Part shown: positions 24,669 to 35,100 of the stretch, in pieces
Position numbering within the stretch: the first letter of the stretch is position 1
Layout of the letters: each line of letters starts with the position of its first letter
NCBI GenBank assembly: GCA_944321635.1
Contig: CALULY010000005.1
Coordinates: 62,001-126,000 of the forward strand
Direction of reading: 5' to 3'
Length of the DNA stretch: 64,000 bases
Origin: an uncultured Bacteroidaceae bacterium
GTDB taxonomy: Bacteria > Bacteroidota > Bacteroidia > Bacteroidales > Bacteroidaceae
The notes under the pieces: generated by a model
Told to the model about the DNA's origin: nothing
The model's input: only the letters and a program-made list of their open reading frames with translations
Databases searched by the model: none
Translations under genes and position numbers: made by a program

Positions 24669-25919
24669 ATGGACATAAAGATAGAGAAGAAACGACGCTT
24701 CACCCGCCGCCAGACAATAGCGATGGCAGCGGCAATGGTGGTAGTGGGCGTGGCCGTATGGGCTTTTGCCAGCGGCTACGAATCAAAGGCGACGGTCAGC
24801 CGCACGGCGGTCAAGATAGCGACGGTCGAGAGGGGCGAATTCAACGACTACATCCGCGTCAACGGGCAGGTGCAACCCATCTCCGTGGTGCAGCTAAGCC
24901 CCGAGGAGGGCGGAATCGTCAAAGAGAAAGTTGTCGAGGAAGGGGCGGCTGTCAGGCAAGGCGACATCATCGTGAGGCTCTCAAACTCGAACCTCGACCT
25001 CCAGATCCTCAGCGCGGAATCAGAACTTGCCGAGAAACAGAACCTGCTGCGCAACACCCAAGTCACCATGCAACAGGACAAGCTCAACAACGAGAGCGAG
25101 AAGTTGCAGCTTGACTTGGACGTGAGCCGCAAGCGCAGGACATTCGAGCAATACGAGAGGCTCTGGGCGGAGCAGTTGATAAGCCACGAGGAGTACGTGC
25201 AGGCCAAGGAGGACTATGAGCTTGCCACGCGGCAGCACAAGCTGATCAGCGAGAGGCTGTACCAGGACTCCATCTACCGCACCCTGCAAATGGAACAGAT
25301 GGAGGACAACCTTGCCAATATGCGCCGCAACGTGTTGCTCATCCGCAAGCGCAAGGACAACCTCGACGTGCGGTCAGCCATCGACGGCGAACTGAGCTTG
25401 CTGGACGTGGAACTGGGGCAGAACATCGCAGCCGGGCAGATGATCGGTCAAGTGAGCGACCTGTCCGACTACAAGGTCGAGATGTCTGTTGATGAGCACT
25501 ACATCGACCGCGTGCGGCCAGGGCTTGAGGCATCCATCGACAGGCAGGGCAAAGTGTTCAAGCTCAAGGTGCGCAAGGTCTATCCCGAGGTGAGGGAAGG
25601 CAAGTTCCGCGTCGATCTGGTCTTTGACGGCGAGCGGCCTGACAACATACGCACGGGGCAGACCTACTACATGGACTTGCAACTCGGCCAGCCGACAGAG
25701 AGCATCATCATCCCCCACGGCACATTCTTTGCCACGACGGGCGGCACGTGGATATTCGTGTTGGATGACAGCGGGCGCAAGGCCTACCGCCGCACTATCA
25801 AAGTCAGCCGGCAAAACCCGCAGTCCTACGAAGTGACCGAAGGGCTCGCGCCCGGCGAGAGGGTGATAGTCTCGGGCTACGAGGCATTCAAGGACAAGGA
25901 CGTGCTCATCCTGGAGTGA
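24669..25919 (+). CDS. HlyD/MacA-family periplasmic adaptor protein
   Basis: 416 residues. An N-terminal anchor helix (about 15-37) precedes a split lipoyl/barrel-sandwich region (GEFNDYIRVNGQVQPISVVQ with LSPEEGGIVKEKVVEEGAAV), a long coiled coil (about 115-225, rich in Leu/Glu/Lys) and a beta-barrel plus membrane-proximal domain (GQTYYMDLQLGQPTES, RRTIKVSRQNPQSYEVTEGL). It links the inner-membrane ABC permease to TolC in a MacAB-type pump. Genes before and after encode its TolC and ATPase partners. Substrate unknown. Confidence 0.92.
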   Translation: MDIKIEKKRRFTRRQTIAMAAAMVVVGVAVWAFASGYESKATVSRTAVKIATVERGEFNDYIRVNGQVQPISVVQLSPEEGGIVKEKVVEEGAAVRQGDIIVRLSNSNLDLQILSAESELAEKQNLLRNTQVTMQQDKLNNESEKLQLDLDVSRKRRTFEQYERLWAEQLISHEEYVQAKEDYELATRQHKLISERLYQDSIYRTLQMEQMEDNLANMRRNVLLIRKRKDNLDVRSAIDGELSLLDVELGQNIAAGQMIGQVSDLSDYKVEMSVDEHYIDRVRPGLEASIDRQGKVFKLKVRKVYPEVREGKFRVDLVFDGERPDNIRTGQTYYMDLQLGQPTESIIIPHGTFFATTGGTWIFVLDDSGRKAYRRTIKVSRQNPQSYEVTEGLAPGERVIVSGYEAFKDKDVLILE

Positions 25920-25968
25920 CGGCACGCCTGCGGCATACAGACAAAGGACGACTACAACACGCATTGAC

Positions 25969-26628
25969 ATGATAGAACTCGAAAACATCTGCAAGACATT
26001 CCGCACCGACGAGGTGGCAACTCTCGCCCTCGACGGCATAGACCTCAGGATAGACGACAACGAGTTTGTTGCCATCATGGGACCGTCGGGCTGCGGCAAA
26101 TCCACATTGCTCAACATCCTCGGCCTGCTCGACAGCCCCACGTCGGGCAACTACCGCCTGTCGGGCACCGAGGTGGGGCGGCTCACGGAGAACGACCGGG
26201 CGCGCGTCCGGCGTGGGCAGATAGGGTTTGTGTTCCAGAGCTTCAACCTCATCGACGAATTGACCGTGGAGGAGAATGTGGAACTCCCGCTGACCTACCT
26301 CAAGATGCCCGCAGCAGAGCGCAAGGCCAAGGCGACCGCGATGCTTGAGCGCATGGAGATAGCCCACCGCGCACACCACTTCCCCCACCAACTCTCGGGA
26401 GGACAGCAGCAACGCGCCGCCATAGCACGCGCCGTGGTCGCGTCGCCCAAGCTCATCCTTGCGGACGAACCGACGGGAAACCTCGACTCAAAGAACGGCA
26501 AGGAAGTGATGGGACTGCTCAACGAACTGCACTCCGATGGCACGACAATCGTCATGGTGACGCACAACGCCCATGACGCAGGCTATGCAGGCCGCACCAT
26601 AGAGATGTTTGACGGGCACATCGTCTGA
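25969..26628 (+). CDS. ABC transporter ATPase, MacB/LolD type
   Basis: 219 residues, a complete nucleotide-binding domain: Walker [11 protein letters not shown]-loop [20 protein letters not shown], signature [14 protein letters not shown], Walker [14 protein letters not shown] and the switch His in VMVTHN. The pattern is that of the MacB/LolD/FtsE group, which powers mechanotransmission rather than transport through the membrane pore. It lies between the adaptor and the large permease, with 26 bp to the permease, and forms the energy unit of this exporter. Confidence 0.95.
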   Translation: MIELENICKTFRTDEVATLALDGIDLRIDDNEFVAIMGPSGCGKSTLLNILGLLDSPTSGNYRLSGTEVGRLTENDRARVRRGQIGFVFQSFNLIDELTVEENVELPLTYLKMPAAERKAKATAMLERMEIAHRAHHFPHQLSGGQQQRAAIARAVVASPKLILADEPTGNLDSKNGKEVMGLLNELHSDGTTIVMVTHNAHDAGYAGRTIEMFDGHIV

Positions 26629-26654
26629 CAAAGGCAGGAGGGGAGGCAAGAGAG

Positions 26655-29075
26655 ATGAAAAGCATGAAGACATTCTTCGTTTACCTCGGGCGCAATCCCA
26701 TGTTCGCCCTCGTCAACACGCTCGGGCTTGCCGTGGCGTTGACCTTTGTCATACTGCTTGGCACGATGGTGTCGGGGCAGCTGACCACGGATGATTTCCA
26801 CGAGAGGAGCGACCGCATCTTCACCATAGGCAACGAGGCTTGGAACGGCAACGGGTATGCCGTCGCCGAGATGCTCAAGGCGCAGTTCCCGGAGATCGAG
26901 GAAGTCTGCAACGTCAAGGCATATCCTGTCAATGTCTCGCTTGGCAGCGACGCAGACGGGTCGGCCTCGATAGCGACAATGGCGGATATGTTGCTGGTGG
27001 GAAGGCACTTTTTTGACATCTTCACCTTTGACATCGTGGCAGGCAATGCCACCGATCCGCTCGCCACAAACGATGGGGTGGTCATCAGCGAGAGCTATGC
27101 CCGCAGGATGTTCGGCGACAAAGACCCTGTGGGGCAGCGACTGCTCTTCCGAGGCATCGACAGTTCGCAACCTGATGGCAACAAGATGATGACAGTCGTG
27201 GCGGTCATGCGTGACATGGGCAACACCGTCCTTAGAGGTAGCAGTAGCGGCACTGGCGGTGCCGGCAGGGAGATAATCGCCCCGTTTGAAGCATTCCCGG
27301 GATTGTCCCCCGACTACATCATGCAGGGCGACGCGAGCTACAGCGTCCTCTTCGCACTCCAACGCGAGGGGGCTGACCTTGCGGCGCGGGCAGGGGACAT
27401 GGAGAAGTTCCTGCGGGACAACCAATACTGGATCTATTCCAAGAACGTCGTCAAGGAGGTCAGGGTGACACCGCTGCGCGACCTGTACTTTGACATGCGG
27501 GGCAGCAACGGCGTGCTCGACCATGGCGACAAAGGACGCGTCATCATCCTGGTCGTTGCAGGGCTGGTCATCCTGTTCATGGCAGTGTTCAACTATGTCA
27601 ATCTCAACGTCGCCCAGACATCCTGGCGGATGCGCGAGATGGCGACGCGGCAGCTGCTGGGGGAGACCAAGGCGTCAATCTTCGCCAGGCAGATAACCGA
27701 GTGCCTCATCGTGACAGCGGCGGCGTTTGTGCTGGCGTTGATCGCTGCAAAGGCGTGCGAAGAGAGCATAGGGCAACTGCTTGGCTGGCGCATAGACCTC
27801 GTTGGGTCTGTCGATGCCACCTCTTGCGTCGTCTGCCTGGCTGCGGTGGCGGTGATAGGCTTCGTCTCGGGGGCATTCCCCGCCGGCATACTCGCCTCGT
27901 GCGACCCGCTGGAAGTGGCGCGCGGCAGTTTCCGCCGCCGGACAAAGGCGGTGTGGTCGCGCGTCCTCAACGTGGTGCAAAACGGCATCTCGATGGCACT
28001 GATTGCCACAGCGTTGTTTGTCACGGCATTGGTCTCGACAATCATGCGCCAGCCGCTCGGCTACGAATGGGACAACGTGCTGGTATGCCCGACATTTGAC
28101 AGCATGGACAAGTGCCAGCTGTTCAAGTCGAGGGTCGAGCAGCTGCCATTTGTCACAGCCGTGGGATTCTCGTGCGGCACTCCGCTGGATGGGGGGACAA
28201 ACAACCACTTCAACAGCCCCAATGGCGGGCGGCTGCGCATGAGCGACTCGCAGCTCATCACGTGCGACACGGCGACGATGGGCATCTTTGGCATAAGGCC
28301 TGACATCGACTACCACGTCCAGCCGCAGTTTGACATGAGGACATCGACCTACTTTGTGACCCCGGCCATACTTGACACCATAGGGCTGGGTGACGACGCG
28401 CGCGAATACTACATAGGACAAGACATATCCTCCAGCTTCCGCATCATCATCGCCGGCGTGCTGCCCGAGTTGCATCTCGGCAACGCGCTCAGCACCATGC
28501 CCCCGCTGACATTGTGCGTAAAACGGCCGGAAAACTTCTATCCCTGGCACATCATCGTCAAGACCACCGGCGGTGATCCAGAGGGACAACGCGCCGCCAT
28601 AGAGGAGATCAGGATGGACATCACCGACATCGAGGGCGATTTGGCGTGGTACGACGACCAGATGCGCGACAGTTACGCCCAATACGCCGACCTGCGGACG
28701 CTGCTCGTCATCTTCTCGGCCGTTGCACTTAGCATTTCGCTGGCCGGGAGCGTGGCCATGTCAACCTATATGGTGCAACAACGGCGCAAGGACATGGCCA
28801 TCCGCAAGGTGTTCGGCTCGACCAACCGCCTGGAGATGCGCCGCTTCCTCGGCTCGGCAGCCGTGTCTGTCTTGCTCGGCGCGGTGCTGTCCATCCCGCT
28901 GCTTTGGGTTGCAGTGCGGCAGGTGAGACGCGTCATCGACTTTGACATAGCATTCCCCGTGTGGACTGCCGCCGTCGCGATAGGCTTTGTCGCCGTCGTG
29001 TCGCTCTGTTCGTCACTGCTTGTCGCCAGCCGTGCCGTCAATGAGAACCCTGTCAACAGTCTGAAAAACGAGTGA
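26655..29075 (+). CDS. FtsX/MacB-type ABC permease, two-module form
   Basis: 806 residues. It opens with one TM helix (about 18-38) and a large periplasmic MacB-like core (about 40-290), then three TM helices with a loop (about 297-410), a second core (about 450-650), and three final TM helices with the FtsX consensus (MAIRKVFGSTNRLEMRRFLG, about 715-735). This double-module, 800-residue form is characteristic of Bacteroidota. With the upstream ATPase, adaptor and TolC it makes a complete efflux/secretion system, perhaps for antimicrobial peptides or lipids. Last gene of the operon; followed by repeats and a terminator. Confidence 0.92.
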   Translation: MKSMKTFFVYLGRNPMFALVNTLGLAVALTFVILLGTMVSGQLTTDDFHERSDRIFTIGNEAWNGNGYAVAEMLKAQFPEIEEVCNVKAYPVNVSLGSDADGSASIATMADMLLVGRHFFDIFTFDIVAGNATDPLATNDGVVISESYARRMFGDKDPVGQRLLFRGIDSSQPDGNKMMTVVAVMRDMGNTVLRGSSSGTGGAGREIIAPFEAFPGLSPDYIMQGDASYSVLFALQREGADLAARAGDMEKFLRDNQYWIYSKNVVKEVRVTPLRDLYFDMRGSNGVLDHGDKGRVIILVVAGLVILFMAVFNYVNLNVAQTSWRMREMATRQLLGETKASIFARQITECLIVTAAAFVLALIAAKACEESIGQLLGWRIDLVGSVDATSCVVCLAAVAVIGFVSGAFPAGILASCDPLEVARGSFRRRTKAVWSRVLNVVQNGISMALIATALFVTALVSTIMRQPLGYEWDNVLVCPTFDSMDKCQLFKSRVEQLPFVTAVGFSCGTPLDGGTNNHFNSPNGGRLRMSDSQLITCDTATMGIFGIRPDIDYHVQPQFDMRTSTYFVTPAILDTIGLGDDAREYYIGQDISSSFRIIIAGVLPELHLGNALSTMPPLTLCVKRPENFYPWHIIVKTTGGDPEGQRAAIEEIRMDITDIEGDLAWYDDQMRDSYAQYADLRTLLVIFSAVALSISLAGSVAMSTYMVQQRRKDMAIRKVFGSTNRLEMRRFLGSAAVSVLLGAVLSIPLLWVAVRQVRRVIDFDIAFPVWTAAVAIGFVAVVSLCSSLLVASRAVNENPVNSLKNE

Positions 29076-29090
29076 GCCCAGGTCTTTAGC

Positions 29091-29137
29091 AATTAGCCTA
29101 ATTAGCCCAATTGGCAGCCGCGAAATTCGCGGCTGCC
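29091..29137. repeat. Nonamer repeats abutting a 25-bp palindrome
   Basis: Three 9-bp units (AATTAGCCT, AATTAGCCC, AATTGGCAG) occupy 29091-29117 and run into a palindrome at 29113-29137 with arms GGCAGCCGCGAA and TTCGCGGCTGCC around one A. The same composite occurs at 47239-47331 and, inverted, at 56813-56861. Confidence 0.85.
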
Positions 29138-29144
29138 ATATAGC

Positions 29145-29179
29145 AACGCTGGCCGCCCCTGTCTGGGACGGCCAGCGTT
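29145..29179. terminator. Bidirectional terminator between efflux and fimbrial operons
   Basis: An 11-bp stem, AACGCTGGCCG (29145-29155) with CGGCCAGCGTT (29169-29179). It separates the efflux operon (+) from the convergent 11.6-kb gene (-), whose stop is at 29199. Confidence 0.8.
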
Positions 29180-29198
29180 CTTGATTGAGCAACAAGCC

Positions 29199-32100
29199 TC
29201 AACGGTTGACCATCGCCTTGAATACCATCGGCTCTGCGTCGCCATCGATGACTTGCACGAGGCATACACCGCGCTCGCAGCCGGTGAATGTCTCAGTCAC
29301 GGATGCCGCAATGCGGTTGGCGACCATGCGCCCGCCCGAGTCATAGACCCTGACACGCATCCCGACAACGAGACCATCGACGATGATGTCACCGTTGCTG
29401 TCGGAGTAGACGGTTATCTCGCACGCCTCATCAGCCAATGCGCGGTTGAACTGGATGGTGAAACGTCCCTGCACTTCGCCACCGCCGGCCACATTGAAGG
29501 CGTACGGGGTGTCAAGCAGATCGACCACCCTGCCCGTCGCGTTGTCGGTCAACACGACTGTCTCATAGTCGTAGGCCGGGCAATCGTCAGGTATGCCTAT
29601 CGCATAGCCGCCGGCAGCATCAAGATGCAGCCCTACCCCGACAGTCCCATCGACATCGACAGCCGAGAGCAACGAGTAACGGCTGCTGCCACGCGTGATG
29701 TAGATCTGCGAAGCCGTCGTGTCAACGCTCATCATCTTCACGCCGTCGCCTGCCATGTCAAAGTCTGACAGAGCCTCATCCGTCGGGACAGCCGTAAGGA
29801 CAAATTCGTCGGCGTGCTCCGCCTCTCCGTCAACCAAGGCTATTGCCAGGTTGCCGCTGCGTGTGCCCGGGCCTTGCAGTTCCTCGCTGCGGTGGGCGAT
29901 CCTGACCCTCTCTTCGTCAGCAAGGGTAGCGGTCTGCGTGAATACCGCCGCGCCCGCCCCTATCGAGCCTTGCGACGATTGTTCGTCCATGGTGTTGACG
30001 GCGGCAAATGCGTTGCCGTTCTTCTTGTATATCACTCGACCATACTCCATGTCACCGTAATTCATGCCGCTGAGATAGGGTGAGCCGAAGAGATTCCAAC
30101 TCATGTTTTCCGTATGAGTGAAGCGGTCGGACTCGCCGTCCTCGGGCGATGCCCACGGGTCGCTGTAATTGTATTTCTTGAGCGAAACCACAGCCTCTGT
30201 CTCGGGACTTTCCTCATAGGACTCACCGTAGAGGCGCACAGTGTGCGACGCGCCATCAGCGGACTCCAGGAGGAGACCGGTGTGTCCCGCCGGCTCTGTC
30301 CCAACCCATGCACCGTCGGTCGCGCTGAAGCGGTAGCCGTAGCTTGCCCTCCGCGCACCGTCATAGGTCATGACGCTGACAGCCCCGCTGCCAGCATAGT
30401 CCGCGCCATCGACAGTGGTGCGCGTCACGTCGTAGGGGGCATAAGCCAAGTCCCACAAATCCCCGTCCTCGTCAATCGTCCTCTCGACGGCGAGGTTGTC
30501 GAGAGCGACCCAGTTGCCGTTTGCAAACAGCCCCGCGCCATGCTGCAACAGGAGGAATCCCGCCTCAAACGGTGTGGCCTCCGTCGTCAGTCCCGCATCG
30601 AGCGTCAGCTCCTGCCCGGGCGTGACATAGACGACGTGCGATGCCGACGGGCAGTCGGCCGCCGTAGCCGTGGTGGGTGCGCTGACTCGCCATGTCTCGA
30701 AGCATCCGCCATCGACGGCATCCCTCACACGGCGCGATGCCGAGAGGTCACGGTCGTGGCCGGCCATCGTGACGTAGCGGCTGATGTCGGGCGTGTCGCC
30801 GCCGTCGATCAATGCGTTGTCCTCCTTGAGTTGGTATGCCCACACGTCGGCATCGACGTAGCCGTTGGGGACGGCGTTCTCATATGCGTTTTTCTTGGTC
30901 AAACCAGCCGGCAGACTGCCAAGCGTGGTGACATTGACCGCCTCGCCCGTGCCGTCGGCCACTGTGCCGCCGACAAAAGTGTTGTAGAGGATGCCGCCGT
31001 CGAGCGTCACCGTCGCCCCTTGCTCCAGGACAGAGGTCGAGAGCATGGCATCACCGCCCATGCTGACCGCGCCGTCGATGAAGAAACCATCGACCAGGCT
31101 GCCTGCACCGAGCGTCAAGCCGCCTGCCAGGGTGGAGTGCGTGGCCGCGTCGATGAAGCATCCGCGCCGCCCGAGCACGTCGCCGGGCGTGCCGGCAGTG
31201 GAGACCGTGCCCATGCCGCCGTAGACACGCACACCGGGCATGGTGAGGCGCACGGGCTCGTCAACGGTCACGTTGTTGTGGACAAAGACATAACCGTATT
31301 CTTCCTCATTCTTGTTGTGGTACACCGAGGCAAGGTCTATCGCGCCTTGCAGGTCGGCGATGGGGTTGTTCCAGTCGCTGCCCGAGCCGTCACCGCCGGC
31401 CACGCCCGCACGGACGTAGAGGACTTGCTTGAGGTCGGCATCATACTCGTATGCACCCAGGTCTATCCCGGCTCCCGACACGCGGGACGCGCCTGCGAGG
31501 TCCTGGTCGTCAGCCGCAACGATGCCGGACTTGGTGTGGTAAAGGTCGCTGCTGCCCGCATCAAGGACAGTGATGCTCGGGCGGATGTTGTAATCTCCCG
31601 CGTCGGGATCGACGAAGTTTGGACCGTTGCTTATGTCGGCGTTGTCGATTGTGCCGAAGTCGTGGTTGTGCAGCTCATCGTTTGTCTCGACACCCTCGCC
31701 GCTCCTCCAGGCGATGGAGTTGACCACATCGTCCGTGCCGTCGATGGCCACGGCGTTGTTGGCGAATGTGGCGTTGACCACGGTTGCCTCCGCGCCATTG
31801 ACATAAAGACCCTTGCCTCCGTCGGCGAAGAGGGTGTTGACGAACAGGCTATGCGTCCCGCCGGTGGTGGAGACTGTCGCGCCGATGGTGTTGCTGCGGA
31901 ATGCCGAGTTCCTCACCGTCAACTGCCCGCCGTCCACGCTGTTCTCGACATCCAACCCTTCATTCAGTGCTCCCTCGAATGAAAGACCGATGATGTTGAG
32001 TTCCTTGCCATTGAGCGCAGCATACATCAGGGTGTTGGTCTCGCCCGCCACCTCGGGATGCGGGGTGATGTGTGTCGGACGGCTGAAGTCCTGGTTGCCG

Positions 32101-35100
32101 GTCTCGTCGTAGGCGCCGCGTACGGTCAGGCTCTCCACGATAGACTCGTCGTTGGATGCCATGCGGATGTCGTAGGCCACGCCGTCAACATTCAACTGTG
32201 GCGTGATGGGGTAATCGCCGCCGCGCACATAGACTGTCCTGATGCCGTCGAGAGTGCCTCCGGTGGAGTTGGCCAGGCCTTTCAACGCTCCCTGGAAGTT
32301 TGAAGTGGCATTCTCCCAGCTGTCACCCGAGCCGTTGCCACGCTCGACGACGTCGACATAGACATAATCGCGGCTGAGGAAGTCGGACATATACTGGTAC
32401 TCGTAAGCTCCGAGGTCTATCAACTTGGGTTGTGCTTCCTCGCCTTCGACAGGCGCAGGACCGGCATAACGGGCATAGTCCGCACCCATATAGTAGGACT
32501 GGTGTCCGGCGGCATTGCCGTCCATCCAATCATGGTAGGCACCGGTGGCCTGCGTCATGTCGTCGCTGCGATAGTCGAGCTGCCCGTCGCCCGAGTCGGT
32601 CAGCACCGAGATGGAGGCGGGGTTCCAATGTGCGCGCGAGTCGTTGCCCGCCACGCCCGGTGTGGTCGAGGGGTTCTTGAACCTCGGCCCGTCCACCGCC
32701 ATGTTGTCCGCGCCGAGGGGCAGGTTGTGGCCGTCATTGCCGGCCGTGAAGCCATGGTCGGAAGCCGTGTAGGTGACATCCATCTCCGGGCTGAACACCG
32801 AGGATGTCGCCGAGTTGCCCCACAGCACCGAGTTGGTCATCGAGCAACCTGCCTGTTGCGCATAGACGGCCGAGAAGTCCTGCCCCGCCGCATTGCGCAC
32901 GATGGTGGTGTTCATCAGCGAGACTGTCACCGCCTGGGGGGTCTCGCCGCCACGGTCGCTGATGGCTATCGCGCCGCCCTTGCCGGTGGTCTCGTTGTTG
33001 GCAAAGACAGTGTTGGCCGCACGCAGCGATGCTGATGCCTCGACACCTGCCACATAGACCGCACCGCCGCGCACGTCGAGGCCGTTGGTCTCAGGATTGT
33101 CGACAGTGCCGTTGCCGGCTACCATCGAGCTGAGCAGCGTGACGTCAGCATCGCGGGCATAGAGTGCTCCGCCCCTCACCGCATGGCAGTTGAGGATGCG
33201 GCAACCTTTTATGACATAGTCCACCCCGTTGGTGTAGACACCCGCACCGCGTCCGGCCTCGTCGTCATCGGCCACGGCGGACAGGACACGTCCCGTCTCA
33301 CCATAGTTGACAGTCAGCCCGTCGAGCAGCACGCCGCCCTGCGCATCCCCGTCACCATGGTCGCTGAAGACGACGTGGTAGACATTGGAGACGAGCGACG
33401 ATGTGTTGACCTCGCCCGAGAGGATGGTCTGGTTGGCCAGTTCCCAAGCCTCCAGCACGCCGTTGCCGTTCATGTCGGACAGGTCACGGCCTGCTGTCAG
33501 GACGGCGATGTCACTCTGCTGCGTGACGATGTCGCCTGAGGCGGCGGGGATGGTGATGCCGCCGAACGACTCAAGCTCCGTGCCGCTGAAGCCGCCATAT
33601 ATCTTCACCCCGTGCGGGATGACGAAAGAGTTCTGCCGCTGGTCCACCGCCCCCGCAGCTGTCGTCGCGTCGGTGCGGCGGTAGTGCGGTTTGTAGGTGC
33701 CGTTGGCGACGAGTATCTCAAACTCCATCTCGTCTATCCCCTGCCCTTGGCTGTTCCGTTGCCCTTTCAGGTCGGGGTCTTCCCTGAGCGTCTGCACATA
33801 GAGCAGGGCGTCGTCAAGCCACGTGAATGACGTGTAGAACGACCTGCCGCGATAGTAGGCCCCGTCCACGTCCTCGCGCAGCGTGACGTTTTGCGTCTGC
33901 GACACGAACAGGCGTGTGACCACGTCGTCGATGTCCGTGGGCAGCTTGGCCGCGCCACCGTCAAAGGCGAACGCCCCGGCGTCAACCTTGTCCATGCCTG
34001 ACTGGATGCGTGCGATGCCGTTCATGTCCGCCTCGGCGACGCCGTGGTTCGTCTCCAGGAACTGCATGACCTCGATGACCGTGCCGTGCTTGACCATCGG
34101 GGAGTATTCCTTGAGCGTGCGGTATATTCCCGCGCCGGCGAAGTACTTCTCCTCTGCCGCCGCGCCGCTCTCGAGCGAGGTGTTGGCGAAGTTGCCGGGC
34201 ATCTCATAGGTCTCGACGAAGCAGTTGTTGAACGGATAGAACTCGTCAATCGTCGTCCCCGAAGCCTTCCACATGAGGTCGTCGGCGATAGGGTCGTAGA
34301 GCGCGCCGCTGACATTCTTGTCGGACGGGGCATCGTTGCCCCACACGACGGAGTTGAGTGCCATGGCGGCCTCGTCCTCGAGATATATGCCGCCGCCCGT
34401 CAACGAGGCGGTGTTGTCGGTCACGGTGAGCGAGACGAGATGGGCGCGTGTGCCTGATGTGACTGCCGCACCTGCGGAGTCGGTGCGTGCGGCATAGATG
34501 CCCGCTCCCTCGTCTGCCGTGTTGCCGTAGACCAGCGTGCCGCTCACCAGCCCGCCCGGCTCGACATAGAGGCCTCCGCCGAGGGTCGCCTCATTGTCGC
34601 GGACGACGCAGTTGCGGACGTGCGCCCACGACGGCACGACGGCACCGCCGCCACGCGAGTCGGGGCTGCCGCTGCCGGAAGCCGAGATGGCGCTGCCGCC
34701 CTCGAGGAACAGGCCGTCGAGCACGGTCGTCTTGCCCGAGGACACTGACGCGGGACGGCGGAAGACGACGGCGTGGTAGCCGTTGACAGTCACCCCGCTG
34801 ACAGTGGCGACAGGCGACAGGCGCGTCGGACGGCCGGTGATGTCACGGGACCTGAATGCCTCGTCCCAGCCGCCCTCGACGGTCACGCCGTAGGGGATGG
34901 CAAAGGTGTAGCTCTGCGGGTCGTTGGCATTGCCGAGCGAGGTGGCGGTGTAGACGAAACCGCTCGCCGCCTCAGCATAGCCGGCCACGCGCACCGTCAC
35001 CGCACCGCCCGACGTTGCCACCAGGTTGCCGGCGGCGTTGAGGACGACTTGCAGCTTGGTGGCGCAGGCGGCGTTGTCCGGATTTTCGCCGGAGGCCGTG

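Noticed and set aside
23318..29075. Lipoprotein-release (Lol) system
   Set aside because: The ATPase is LolD-like, but the presence of TolC, a HlyD/MacA adaptor and an 800-residue two-module permease fits a MacAB-type efflux pump better.
30114..31982. 622-residue plus-strand ORF opposite the giant gene
   Set aside because: It lies wholly inside the 11.6-kb minus-strand gene; it has no domain, biased composition and no promoter. High GC creates long antisense frames.
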